Part shown: piece by piece, positions 16,920 through 25,274 of the stretch
Numbering within the stretch: the first letter of the stretch is position 1
Layout of the letters: each line of letters starts with the position of its first letter
NCBI RefSeq assembly: GCF_003634755.1
Contig: NZ_RBXA01000002.1
Coordinates: 372,001 to 436,000, forward strand
Origin: Flavobacterium limicola
Lineage (GTDB): Bacteria > Bacteroidota > Bacteroidia > Flavobacteriales > Flavobacteriaceae
Direction: 5' to 3'
DNA: 64,000 bases
The notes under the pieces: model-generated
Databases searched by the model: none
The model's input: only the letters and a program-made list of their open reading frames with translations
Told to the model about the DNA's origin: nothing
Program-made: the position numbers and the translations under genes

Positions 16920-17907
16920 ATAAATCGTTAAAAACACTGATTTTCTTAATAAAATAGAAGTAAACGATGCTTTTTGTATTATAGTATTGAGGATTTTGAA
17001 ATTTACTTCTTTTTTTATAAGTGATGGAAAAAAGGGTGTAAAATGCACCGTGAGCTTTTAATATTGCCCAAAAATGCTTGAACTTACCTTGAGTTAAAAA
17101 TTGAATTCCTGCAATTCCATCTAAAATCATTCTGCCTAAAAGTATCGTGTATAATTTTTCTTTAGGAAGGTTTTTGGTAAGCATCAATAGGGAGTTTCTA
17201 AAATTTAAGTAGGTTTTCATTGGATGGCCTTGCTGCAAAGTGGCACCGCCTACATGGTACACCACCGACCCAGAATTGTATTTAATTTTATATCCTTTAT
17301 TAAAGGCACGCCAACACAAATCAATTTCTTCCTGATGCGCAAAAAAATCATCATCAAAACCATTTAGTGTTTTATAAACCGAACTTCGGATAAAAAAACA
17401 AGCTCCTGAAGCCCAAAATATCTCACAATTGTCATCATATTGTCCAGTATCTTTTTCTAAAGTATCAAAAATTCGACCACGACAATAAGGGTATCCGTAT
17501 TGATCAATAAATCCACCTGCAGCACCAGCATATTCAAAGTATTCTTTACGTTTATAATCTAATATTTTGGGTTGGATGATAGCGGTTTTTGGTTCATTTT
17601 CGAAAGTCTGAAGAATGGGTTGTAGCCAATTCTCTGTTACTTCAATATCAGAGTTTACTAGTGCATATATTTCAGCATCAATGTGTTTTAAAGCTTCATT
17701 GTAGCCACTTGCAAAACCAAGGTTACTTTCGTTTTTTACAATTTGTACCGATGGAAAAAAAGCTTTGATATAAGAAATAGAATCATCAGTTGAAGCATTA
17801 TCAGCAACATAAATTGTAGCTTGTGGAGAATAATTAACTACAGATGGAAGAAACTTTTCGAGCAATAAGATTCCATTCCAATTCAGGATGACAACTGCTA
17901 TTTTCAT
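16906..17907 (-). CDS. family 2 glycosyltransferase
   Basis: A 333-residue GT-A glycosyltransferase. The N-terminal NDP-sugar site reads VVILNWNGILLLEKFLPSV and then VADNASTDDSI near residue 35. The metal site is LVNSDIEVTENWL near 83. The acceptor-side block GFDDDFFAHQEEIDLCWRA near 190 carries the ED-type catalytic acid, and the C-terminus has an amphipathic/hydrophobic stretch suggesting membrane contact. It resembles rhamnosyltransferase-like enzymes of cell-surface glycan assembly, but the sugar is unknown. Its ATG directly follows the TAA of the HsdR-N gene, so the two are one transcript. Confidence 0.92.
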   Translation of the reverse strand: MKIAVVILNWNGILLLEKFLPSVVNYSPQATIYVADNASTDDSISYIKAFFPSVQIVKNESNLGFASGYNEALKHIDAEIYALVNSDIEVTENWLQPILQTFENEPKTAIIQPKILDYKRKEYFEYAGAAGGFIDQYGYPYCRGRIFDTLEKDTGQYDDNCEIFWASGACFFIRSSVYKTLNGFDDDFFAHQEEIDLCWRAFNKGYKIKYNSGSVVYHVGGATLQQGHPMKTYLNFRNSLLMLTKNLPKEKLYTILLGRMILDGIAGIQFLTQGKFKHFWAILKAHGAFYTLFSITYKKRSKFQNPQYYNTKSIVYFYFIKKISVFNDLFGIK

Positions 17908-18357
17908 TTAGATTATTTTATACATTGGCAATTCTTGGAGGAATTGATATTTTTCATTTTCAAAATCCATTTGGCAAAAGTAATGATTCAATCCATTGGT
18001 TACCATTAGGAATTGGGCTTTCATCGTCATGTTATAACGGGCAATTTGGTCGAAAGTAGCTTGTGCAATTTTGATTTCAGGCGCTTTGCATTCAATTAAA
18101 ATAAAAATGGAGCCATCAGGATTGAAAACCACGACATCGTATCTTTTGCGCAAGCCATTGACTTTTAAAACTTTCTCGACATTAATCAATGATTTTGGAT
18201 ATTTTTTTTCTTCCAATAAAAACTGAACTACATGCTGACGAACCCATTCTTCGGGAGTAAGAATGATAAATTTTTTCCTGATTTCATCAAAAATGGAGAC
18301 TTTATTTTCGCTATTTTTGAACCGAAAGTTATAAAGTTGGAAATTTAGTTTTTGCAT
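17908..18357 (-). CDS. solitary HsdR N-terminal-type nuclease domain protein
   Basis: A 149-residue protein containing only the nuclease domain of type I restriction subunits (HSDR_N_2-like). The PD-(D/E)xK core is visible as RKRYDVVVF followed by ILIECKAP, giving the D...ExK metal-binding triad, with a Gln/Asp helix (AQATFDQIARYN) behind. No helicase domain and no HsdM or HsdS genes are present, so it is not a restriction system. It lies between holA (divergent) and a glycosyltransferase. Role unknown; a DNA repair or replication link to holA is only inference. The -7 box is so close to the ATG that the mRNA may be leaderless. Confidence 0.85.
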   Translation of the reverse strand: MQKLNFQLYNFRFKNSENKVSIFDEIRKKFIILTPEEWVRQHVVQFLLEEKKYPKSLINVEKVLKVNGLRKRYDVVVFNPDGSIFILIECKAPEIKIAQATFDQIARYNMTMKAQFLMVTNGLNHYFCQMDFENEKYQFLQELPMYKII

Positions 18358-18361
18358 AAAG

Positions 18362-18369
18362 CAAAAGTA
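18362..18369 (-). promoter_or_regulatory. -7 box immediately before the HsdR-N gene
   Basis: TACTTTTG on the minus strand (18369-18362) is a perfect TAnnTTTG, with only four bases between its G and the ATG at 18357-18355. Transcription would therefore begin at or next to the start codon. Confidence 0.6.
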
Positions 18370-18376
18370 TTAAATA

Positions 18377-18440
18377 AGTTTAAAATTTAAAGTTTAAAAT
18401 TTCATTCGAAGCGACAAACTTTAAACTTCAAACTTTAAAC
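18377..18440. repeat. AT-rich inverted repeat between divergent genes
   Basis: Units of the type GTTTAAA/TTTAAAC recur on both arms around a central TTCATTCGAAGCGAC. The left arm is GTTTAAAATTTAAAG-like; the right arm is CTTTAAACTTCAAAC-like. Similar GTTTAAAGTTTAAAG units occur at 28065-28080. It may be a simple AT repeat rather than an operator. Confidence 0.5.
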
Positions 18441-18448
18441 AAAAAGGA

Positions 18449-19453
18449 ATGGACGAGGTTATAAAAATTGTAAATGATATAAAAAGCGGCAACATCAAAC
18501 CCATCTACTTTTTGATGGGTGAAGAACCGTATTATATTGACAAATTATCAGATTATATTGAAGAAAAAGTCTTATCCGAAGAGGAAAAAGGCTTCAATCA
18601 AACGGTTTTATACGGAAGAGACGTTTCTATAGAAGATATTATTTCGACTGCAAAACGCTATCCTATGATGGCGGAGCGTCAAGTGGTCATTGTAAAAGAA
18701 GCCCAAGATTTAATCAGAAGCATAGATAAACTGGAAAGTTACGCGGATAATCCAATGGCAACAACGGTTTTGGTTTTTTGCTATAAATACAAAACATTGG
18801 ATAAACGCAAAAAAGTAACCAAGTTATTAGCGAAAAACGGTGTCGTTTACGAAAGTAAAAAACTATATGAAAATCAAGTAGGAGATTGGATCAAACGTGT
18901 TTTGTCAGGCAAAAAATATTCGATTGAGCCAAAAGCAAATGCCATGTTGGTGGAATTTCTTGGGACAGATTTGAGTAAAATAAACAATGAACTCGAAAAA
19001 TTACAAATTATTTTGCCAGTTGGAAGTACGATAACTCCAAAGGATATTGAGGAAAATATAGGGTTCAGCAAAGATTTCAATGTGTTTGAATTGCGAAAAG
19101 CACTTGGCGAACGCAACCAATTAAAAGCCTATACGATTGCTGAAAATTTTGCCCAGAACCCTAAAGATAATCCAATGGTGGTAACGACGAGTCTGGTTTT
19201 TGGTTTCTTTATTCAATTATTGAAATACCATGGTTTGAAAGACAAAAATCCCAAGAATGTAGCAGCAGTTATTGGTGTAAATCCATTCTTTTTGAAAGAG
19301 TATGATGTAGCTTTGAAAAATTATCCAATGAAGAAAGTCAGTCAAATTGTAGGTGCTTTAAGAGACATTGATGTCAAAAGTAAAGGAGTTGGCGCAAATG
19401 CGATGTCCCAATCTGATTTGTTACGAGAAATGCTTTATAAAATATTTAATTAA
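18449..19453 (+). CDS. holA: DNA polymerase III delta subunit
   Basis: A 334-residue clamp-loader subunit that opens the sliding clamp. The N-terminus has the delta-family pattern IYFLMGEEPYYIDKLSDYI, followed by GFNQTVLYGRDV and MAERQVVIVKEAQDL. The middle contains EFLGTDLSKINNELEKL and DVFELRKALGERN-like segments (FNVFELRKAL), as in HolA. No Walker A is present, as expected for delta. Length is normal. It diverges from the HsdR-N nuclease gene and is followed by a small membrane protein. Confidence 0.93.
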   Translation: MDEVIKIVNDIKSGNIKPIYFLMGEEPYYIDKLSDYIEEKVLSEEEKGFNQTVLYGRDVSIEDIISTAKRYPMMAERQVVIVKEAQDLIRSIDKLESYADNPMATTVLVFCYKYKTLDKRKKVTKLLAKNGVVYESKKLYENQVGDWIKRVLSGKKYSIEPKANAMLVEFLGTDLSKINNELEKLQIILPVGSTITPKDIEENIGFSKDFNVFELRKALGERNQLKAYTIAENFAQNPKDNPMVVTTSLVFGFFIQLLKYHGLKDKNPKNVAAVIGVNPFFLKEYDVALKNYPMKKVSQIVGALRDIDVKSKGVGANAMSQSDLLREMLYKIFN

Positions 19454-19528
19454 AGGGCAAAAATTTCCGATATTTGCACTCCCGTTCCGAGGCTTCGGAA
19501 TTGGATCATTAAAATAAACTCCACAATT

Positions 19529-19711
19529 ATGTCAATGAATAAAAATACGATTCTGGGTTGGGCCACTCTGATAATGATAATCATGGGCTTATTGCTTATT
19601 GCATTAGGTGCTTTTAGATATGATGATGTAGCAGGATGGGGCTTCGCAGCAGTAGGTGTTGGCTTTTTAGCTAATGCGTGGGTGTTTAGTTCACTCAAGG
19701 GAAGACTTTAG
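19529..19711 (+). CDS. small membrane protein, CAL67264-like (60 aa)
   Basis: A 60-residue protein with two hydrophobic segments (LGWATLIMIIMGLLLIALGAF and GWGFAAVGVGFLANAWVF) joined by a short RYDDVA loop, so it should be an inner-membrane hairpin. I recall near-identical flavobacterial proteins named CAL67264 family; the function is unknown. ATG 19529 is used; ATG 19535 is also possible. A small GC-rich hairpin (TTCCGAGGCTTCGGAA, about 19485-19500) lies upstream in the leader. It lies between holA and ettA. Confidence 0.8.
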   Translation: MSMNKNTILGWATLIMIIMGLLLIALGAFRYDDVAGWGFAAVGVGFLANAWVFSSLKGRL

Positions 19712-19797
19712 TTTATCAAAAATTACGAATTTAAAATTGAAAAAATTAGATAAGAACTAATTATCTAAAAGTATAATAATCTGAAAATCTATAAAAA

Positions 19798-21492
19798 ATG
19801 GCAGACGATAAAAAAGTGATATTCTCAATGTCAAAACTGAGCAAGACCTATCAAGGAGCAGATAAACCAGTACTTAAAAACATCTATTTGAGTTTCTTTT
19901 ACGGAGCTAAGATTGGTATTTTGGGATTAAATGGTTCTGGAAAATCTTCCTTATTAAAAATTATTGCCGGTGTTGATAAAAACTACCAAGGTGATGTAGT
20001 ATTTGCACCTGGTTATACAGTAGGTTATTTAGAACAAGAACCTATTTTAGATGATAGTAAAACGGTTATTGAAATTGTACGAGAAGGTGTCGCTGAAACA
20101 ATGGCAGTTTTAGATGAATTCAATAAAATCAATGATAGTTTTGGTTTACCTGAAGTCTATGAAAATGCTGATAAAATGGAGCAATTGATGGATCGTCAAG
20201 CGCTTTTGCAAGATAAAATTGATGCATTGGGAGCTTGGGAAATTGATACCAAACTGGAAATCGCCATGGATGCATTACGTACTCCAGAAGGTGACACGCC
20301 AATTAAGAATTTATCCGGTGGAGAACGTCGTCGTGTAGCTTTATGTCGTTTGTTGTTGCAACAACCCGATGTTTTGCTTTTGGATGAGCCTACGAATCAC
20401 TTAGATGCTGAAAGTGTACTTTGGTTAGAACAACATTTAGCACAATATGCAGGAACTGTAATTGCAGTAACACACGACAGGTACTTCTTGGATAATGTTG
20501 CTGGTTGGATTTTGGAATTAGACAGAGGTGAAGGTATTCCTTGGAAAGGGAATTATTCTTCTTGGTTAGACCAAAAATCAAGCCGTATGGCATTAGAAGA
20601 AAAAGTAGCGTCAAAACGTAGAAAAAACTTAGAACGTGAGTTGGACTGGGTTCGTCAAGGTGCCAAAGGACGTCAAACGAAACAAAAAGCGCGTTTGCAG
20701 AACTACGATAAATTATTGAACGAAGACCAAAAACAATTGGATGAAAATCTGGAAATTTATATTCCAAATGGTCCGCGTTTAGGAACAAATGTAATTGAAG
20801 CTAAAAATGTTGCTAAAGCATTTGGAGATAAATTACTGTATGATAATTTAAATTTCACGTTGCCACAAGCAGGAATTGTTGGGATTATTGGGCCAAACGG
20901 TGCTGGTAAATCTACTATTTTCAAAATGATCATGGGCGAAGAAAAACCAGATTCAGGTGAATTTTTAATTGGGGATACGGTAAAAATCGCTTATGTAGAT
21001 CAAGCACATTCGAACATAAATCCGGATAAATCAATTTGGGAAAACTTCGCTGACGGTCAGGAATTGATTATGATGGGCGGAAAGCAAGTAAATTCAAGAG
21101 CTTATTTGTCACGATTTAATTTTGGTGGTGGAGAACAAAACAAGAAAGTTTCTATGCTTTCTGGAGGGGAACGTAATCGTTTGCACCTTGCGATGACTTT
21201 GAAAGAAGAAGGAAACGTACTTTTACTGGATGAACCTACGAATGATTTGGATATCAATACACTTCGTGCATTAGAAGAAGGTTTGGAGAGTTTTGCAGGT
21301 TGTGCGGTAGTTATTTCTCACGACAGATGGTTTTTGGACAGAATTTGTACACACATTCTAGCTTTCGAAGGAAACTCTGAAGTATATTATTTTGAAGGTG
21401 GTTTCTCTGATTATGAGGAAAACAAGAAAAAACGTTTAGGTGGTGATTTAACTCCAAAACGATTGAAATATAGAAAATTAATTAGAAGTTAG
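19798..21492 (+). CDS. ettA: energy-dependent translational throttle protein EttA (ABC-F)
   Basis: A 564-residue soluble ABC-F ATPase with two nucleotide-binding domains and no membrane domain. NBD1: GLNGSGKSSLLK, signature LSGGERRRVALCR, Walker B LLLDEPTNHLD. NBD2: GPNGAGKSTIFK, LSGGERNRLHLA, LLLDEPTNDLD. The two are joined by the charged linker (ELDWVRQGAKGRQTKQKARL) that contacts the P-site tRNA, and NBD1 has the short arm insertion typical of EttA. It gates the first elongation steps according to ATP/ADP. Length is normal (E. coli 555). A terminator follows at 21519-21550. Confidence 0.95.
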   Translation: MADDKKVIFSMSKLSKTYQGADKPVLKNIYLSFFYGAKIGILGLNGSGKSSLLKIIAGVDKNYQGDVVFAPGYTVGYLEQEPILDDSKTVIEIVREGVAETMAVLDEFNKINDSFGLPEVYENADKMEQLMDRQALLQDKIDALGAWEIDTKLEIAMDALRTPEGDTPIKNLSGGERRRVALCRLLLQQPDVLLLDEPTNHLDAESVLWLEQHLAQYAGTVIAVTHDRYFLDNVAGWILELDRGEGIPWKGNYSSWLDQKSSRMALEEKVASKRRKNLERELDWVRQGAKGRQTKQKARLQNYDKLLNEDQKQLDENLEIYIPNGPRLGTNVIEAKNVAKAFGDKLLYDNLNFTLPQAGIVGIIGPNGAGKSTIFKMIMGEEKPDSGEFLIGDTVKIAYVDQAHSNINPDKSIWENFADGQELIMMGGKQVNSRAYLSRFNFGGGEQNKKVSMLSGGERNRLHLAMTLKEEGNVLLLDEPTNDLDINTLRALEEGLESFAGCAVVISHDRWFLDRICTHILAFEGNSEVYYFEGGFSDYEENKKKRLGGDLTPKRLKYRKLIRS

Positions 21493-21518
21493 TTTTTCTA
21501 ATTATAGATAATAGCAGC

Positions 21519-21550
21519 AAGAGGATGTCCAAAAAGGCATCCTCTTTTTT
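21519..21550 (+). terminator. terminator of ettA
   Basis: Arms AAGAGGATG (21519-21527) and CATCCTCTT (21538-21546) with a 10-base loop, followed by TTTTTT. It lies just beyond the stop codon of the small minus-strand gene at 21557, so it also separates the two transcripts. Confidence 0.85.
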
Positions 21551-21556
21551 ATGCTG

Positions 21557-21682
21557 TTATTTTTTTCTGTCGGAATTCATCATAATGAAAACTGCCGAAA
21601 TAATTCCTACGATAACTAATCCGAATACGACAACCATTATAAAAGTTCCGTTATCCCAAGAAAAAAGTGTGGTGTCTTTCAT
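21557..21682 (-). CDS. very small membrane protein (41 aa)
   Basis: ATG at 21682 on the minus strand opens a 41-residue frame ending in TAA at 21557. A short polar start (MKDTTLFSWDNGTF) is followed by one clean transmembrane helix (IMVVVFGLVIVGIISAVFIM) and a positively charged tail (MNSDRKK), which suits a single-pass protein with its C-terminus inside. I prefer it to the antisense 68-residue plus-strand frame over the same bases, whose composition is Ser/Thr/Ile-rich and irregular. It lies behind the DCC gene on the same strand. Function unknown. Confidence 0.6.
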   Translation of the reverse strand: MKDTTLFSWDNGTFIMVVVFGLVIVGIISAVFIMMNSDRKK

Positions 21683-21760
21683 GATCCATTTATTTTTAAG
21701 ATTTTTCAAATATATTATTCTTGCAAAATAAAAGGCATGATAATTATCATGATTGGGTGT

Positions 21761-22177
21761 TTAATCTAAAAATTTAGCTTGTAGGTCCTTTGTGGGAATC
21801 AGACAAGTTTCCTTTTTTCCATACCATTTGTACCTGTTCTTAGCGATATAATCATAAATATAGTTACTGAAAGAAGTGGGTAATATTGAAAATAATGAAG
21901 CAAAATAAAATATTCCTCCCAAATGTTTAGCAATTTCTAAGGCAGCTTCAGATTTATAGTAGTACGCAAAACCAGGTTGATACAAAATAATACTATCTGT
22001 TTTTTGAGTGTCAATTCCCAAGTGTTTGATTATTTTTTGACCCAAATCAGATTGTAAGGCTACAAACCGGAAAACATCTTTTTTATCATGCTTAATAATC
22101 GTTTGCATCGCGGAATCACATAGATTGCAAACGCCGTCAAAGAGAATTATTTTTTTGCCTTTAGGAATATTGAGCAT
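21761..22177 (-). CDS. DCC family thiol-disulfide oxidoreductase-like protein (DUF393)
   Basis: A 138-residue protein with the DCC family motif at the N-terminus (ILFDGVCNLCDSAMQ: Asp-x-x-Cys-x-x-Cys), then FRFVALQSDLGQ and YYKSEAALEIAKHLGG. It ends in a hydrophobic/basic region (YIYDYIAKNRYKWYGKKETC). The two N-terminal cysteines form the putative redox pair. The family is thioredoxin-like with no defined substrate. It lies 63 bases behind mutS2 on the same strand. Confidence 0.9.
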   Translation of the reverse strand: MLNIPKGKKIILFDGVCNLCDSAMQTIIKHDKKDVFRFVALQSDLGQKIIKHLGIDTQKTDSIILYQPGFAYYYKSEAALEIAKHLGGIFYFASLFSILPTSFSNYIYDYIAKNRYKWYGKKETCLIPTKDLQAKFLD

Positions 22178-22240
22178 AATTTAAAATTTAACATTTAAAA
22201 TAATTAACGGAGTTGAAATTTATTTTCGTCTGAACACTCC

Positions 22241-24406
22241 TTACTTCTTCCCGGCTTCCACAAATTCCAGCGCTTCCAGACTGACTTTTGAAGTAAATAC
22301 GCCGTAGTTCACTGTTACTTTATTTTTTTCAATAGAATCTATCGTTCCCACTGCCTTTCCGTCAAACATTCGCACGCGATCGCCTACTTTTAGGATTGGT
22401 TTTGGTTTTTCAACCACAACTTTCAATTTCTTTTCTTTCTTTTCTTTTCTTATTTCTTCAACCTGAACCGTAACTTCTTGAATGACTTCTTTTTTCTTTT
22501 CAATCAGAGCTTTTGTCTCTTTTGTTGTGGCTTTCTTACGCTTTGAATTTTCGATTTCAATGATTTTCAAAAATTCGCCAAGGAGCTCTTTTTTGTTTTT
22601 ATTGTTGAAATATTTCTCCGAAATGTCTTCAATTTTTTGGCCAATGTAAATGGTTTTCTGGTTGCTATCGTACAATTCTTGATAGCTTTCCAGTTTTTGC
22701 TTGATTTTTACATTGATAGTTTCCATTTTCTTGCCTTCTTCACGCGCTTTTGTTTCTTCTTCTTTAAGCGTTTGCGAAGTTTTCTCCATTTTAGAACGTT
22801 CTTTTTGAAGGGTAGCAATGGTTTTATCAAAACGCACTTTTCCAACTTCAATTTTCTTTTTCGCTCGATTGATTAAGCTGAAAGGAATTCCGTTTTTCAA
22901 AGCCACTTCAAAGGTGAAAGAACTTCCTGCTTGACCTAAAACTAATTTATACAATGGCTCTAATGTTTTTTCATCAAAAAGCATGTTGGCATTGGTGGCA
23001 AAAGGCAATTCGTTCGCCAGAATTTTTAGATTTGAATAATGCGTTGTAATAATCCCAAAAGCTTCTCGATGATAGAATTCTTCTAAGAAAATTTCGGCTA
23101 AAGCACCTCCTAATTCTGGATCTGAACCTGTACCAAATTCATCAATAAGGAACATGGTTTTTCTATTGCACTTCTTTAGAAAGTAGTTCATGTTCTTTAA
23201 TCGGTAACTGTATGTACTTAGATGATTTTCAATGGATTGATTGTCACCAATATCTGTTAAAATTCGATCGAATAAAAACGTTTCACTGCGTTCGTGCACT
23301 GGAATCAACATTCCGGATTGCAGCATTAATTGTAGTAATCCTACGGTTTTTAGCGAAATAGTTTTCCCTCCCGCATTAGGCCCTGAAATCACTATGATTC
23401 TGCTTTCCTGATTTAATTCAATAGTTTGCGGATGCGTAATTTCGTTTTTTTGTTTGTTGTTCAAATACAGAATTGGATGGAAAGCATCTCTAAAATAAAG
23501 GCGGCGTTCCTCTGTAATTGTTGGCAAAATTCCATTGATTTTATTTGCATATTTTGCTTTTGCAGCAATTACATCAATATCACTAAGAAAATCCTGATAT
23601 TTGATTAAGAGCGGCAAATATGGGCGAATATAATTGGATAGCTGTTTTAAAATTCGGGTAATTTCTTCTTTCTCTTCGTATTCAAGATTACTCAATTCAC
23701 GAGAATATTGTAAAGTAGCTTCGGGTTCGATATAGGCTATACTTCCTGTTTTGGAACTGCCCAAAATGGATCCTTTTACTTTACGGCGATACATTGCTAA
23801 AACTGCTAAAACTCGCCTGTTTTGCACAAAACTTTCTTTGATATCGTCTAAATATCCTAAAGCATTGTATTGAGTCAATGCTGTACCAAAACTTTGATTG
23901 ACTTTTCCGCGAACAGCATTCATACTGCGACGGATGTTCAATAAATCCGGTGATGCATTGTCTTTAATTTCGCCATATTTATCGACTACCTCGTCCACCA
24001 TCGTGATAATGTCTTTGGTCAGTTCGACTTGGTTTGCTCTTGCGTTTATATTTGGATAATAATCCTCGAATTTTCTCAAAAAACTCAACAGGAAATTTAC
24101 CGTTGAAGAAATGGTAGCAATTTTTCTAAAACTGCCCACTTCCAAGAAACTGTCTTCGATGGCCAGAAATTTTATTTCATGCGTGATAGCATCAAAACCA
24201 TGATTGGGAATCGCATTGTTATTTTGGAAAGACGAAACATATTCTGAGGTTTGCATTAATGCTTGCATCAATGTTTCCTTGTCTTTAAAAGGGGTTATTT
24301 CTAATGCTTTTTGTTTTCCAATGTCAGTATTACAAATGGTCGAAATGGTTTCGAGAACCGTTGGAAATTGTAAATCTTGTAATGTTTTTTCAGTGATGGA
24401 TATCAT
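22241..24406 (-). CDS. mutS2: MutS2-family ATPase lacking the Smr domain
   Basis: A 721-residue MutS2: a helical core and clamp (residues 1-300), an ABC-type ATPase with Walker A GPNAGGKTISLK and Walker B MFLIDEFGTGSDPELGG, then a long coiled-coil region (about 515-660, rich in Lys/Glu). It ends with a small beta domain (ILKVGDRVRMFDGKAVGTI) and stops. Typical MutS2 has about 780 residues and a C-terminal Smr endonuclease domain; none is visible here. MutS2 has been linked to suppressing recombination and to rescuing collided ribosomes. Loss of Smr argues against nuclease activity. It diverges from ung. Confidence 0.92.
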   Translation of the reverse strand: MISITEKTLQDLQFPTVLETISTICNTDIGKQKALEITPFKDKETLMQALMQTSEYVSSFQNNNAIPNHGFDAITHEIKFLAIEDSFLEVGSFRKIATISSTVNFLLSFLRKFEDYYPNINARANQVELTKDIITMVDEVVDKYGEIKDNASPDLLNIRRSMNAVRGKVNQSFGTALTQYNALGYLDDIKESFVQNRRVLAVLAMYRRKVKGSILGSSKTGSIAYIEPEATLQYSRELSNLEYEEKEEITRILKQLSNYIRPYLPLLIKYQDFLSDIDVIAAKAKYANKINGILPTITEERRLYFRDAFHPILYLNNKQKNEITHPQTIELNQESRIIVISGPNAGGKTISLKTVGLLQLMLQSGMLIPVHERSETFLFDRILTDIGDNQSIENHLSTYSYRLKNMNYFLKKCNRKTMFLIDEFGTGSDPELGGALAEIFLEEFYHREAFGIITTHYSNLKILANELPFATNANMLFDEKTLEPLYKLVLGQAGSSFTFEVALKNGIPFSLINRAKKKIEVGKVRFDKTIATLQKERSKMEKTSQTLKEEETKAREEGKKMETINVKIKQKLESYQELYDSNQKTIYIGQKIEDISEKYFNNKNKKELLGEFLKIIEIENSKRKKATTKETKALIEKKKEVIQEVTVQVEEIRKEKKEKKLKVVVEKPKPILKVGDRVRMFDGKAVGTIDSIEKNKVTVNYGVFTSKVSLEALEFVEAGKK

Positions 24407-24429
24407 TTATCGTATAATTCTTTTCAACA

Positions 24430-24437
24430 CAAAAATA
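24430..24437 (-). promoter_or_regulatory. -7 box for mutS2
   Basis: TATTTTTG on the minus strand (24437-24430), 23 bases before the mutS2 ATG at 24406. It matches TAnnTTTG; no -33 element at standard spacing. Confidence 0.45.
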
Positions 24438-24527
24438 GCTAATAGTTAAGACTATTTAATAGACTTTCACAAAGAATTAATGAATGTTTATTATCCTTTT
24501 TATGATTCAAAAAAAATATTCTCTCTG

Positions 24528-24535
24528 TATCTTTG
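24528..24535 (+). promoter_or_regulatory. -7 box for ung
   Basis: TATCTTTG, an exact TAnnTTTG, 17 bases before the ung ATG. The start site would be near 24540. Confidence 0.55.
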
Positions 24536-24552
24536 CTTTTTAATATTTAACT

Positions 24553-25233
24553 ATGCAAATCAATCTCAATCCCACTTGGCAATCCATTTTATCAGATGAA
24601 ATCCAGAAACCCTATTTTCAGGAATTAATGGAAACTATTGATGAAGAATATAAAAATCATGCGTGCTATCCTCCGAAAGACTTGATTTTTGCTGCGTTTA
24701 ATTATTGCAGTTTCAAAGATGTAAAAGTGGTTATTATTGGTCAAGATCCTTATCACGGCAAGGGCGAAGCCAATGGTTTGTGTTTCTCTGTGAATGATGG
24801 TGTTCGAATTCCGCCTTCGTTACGCAATATTTTCCGGGAAATGAGTGATGATTTGGAAACTATTTTTATGCCCACTTCCGGTAATTTAGAAGCTTGGGCA
24901 AAGCAGGGCGTTTTGTTGTTGAATGCCTCGCTGACCGTGAGAGAAGACAATGCGAATAGTCATAAACACTTGAAATGGAATCTTTTTACGGATGCAGTTA
25001 TCCAGAAAATTTCGGAAGAAAAAGAGCATGTTGTTTTCTTGCTTTGGGGTAATTTCGCCCATAAAAAAGGACTAAAAATAGACCGAAACAAACATCTGGT
25101 TTTAGAATCCGGGCATCCTTCGCCAATGAGCGCCAATCAAGGAAAATGGTTTGGGAACAAGCATTTTAGTAAAACGAATGCATATTTAAAACAAAACGGA
25201 TTACAATTAATTAATTGGATTTCAGTAGATTAA
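24553..25233 (+). CDS. ung: uracil-DNA glycosylase, family 1
   Basis: A 226-residue enzyme that removes uracil from DNA. All family-1 motifs are intact: the water-activating loop GQDPYHGKGEANGLCFSV near residue 63, the uracil-binding LLNASLTVRE, the FLLWGNFAHKKG strand, and the Leu/His intercalation loop ESGHPSPMSANQ. Length is normal. It diverges from mutS2, so two DNA-maintenance genes share a control region. A structured repeat (25275-25398) follows downstream. Confidence 0.97.
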   Translation: MQINLNPTWQSILSDEIQKPYFQELMETIDEEYKNHACYPPKDLIFAAFNYCSFKDVKVVIIGQDPYHGKGEANGLCFSVNDGVRIPPSLRNIFREMSDDLETIFMPTSGNLEAWAKQGVLLLNASLTVREDNANSHKHLKWNLFTDAVIQKISEEKEHVVFLLWGNFAHKKGLKIDRNKHLVLESGHPSPMSANQGKWFGNKHFSKTNAYLKQNGLQLINWISVD

Positions 25234-25274
25234 TTGTGTTTTTTGAAAGCGTAAATTGGTATTTTACCTGCTTT

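Noticed and set aside
17908..18357. Remnant of a type I restriction-modification locus
   Set aside because: No HsdM or HsdS or helicase fragments nearby, the frame is intact and tightly co-transcribed with a glycosyltransferase.
20390..20788. 132-codon open frame antisense to ettA
   Set aside because: Shadow of a strongly conserved ABC-F gene; composition irregular, no start context.
21525..21731. 68-codon plus-strand frame after ettA
   Set aside because: It starts inside the ettA terminator and is antisense to a better small membrane protein at 21557-21682.
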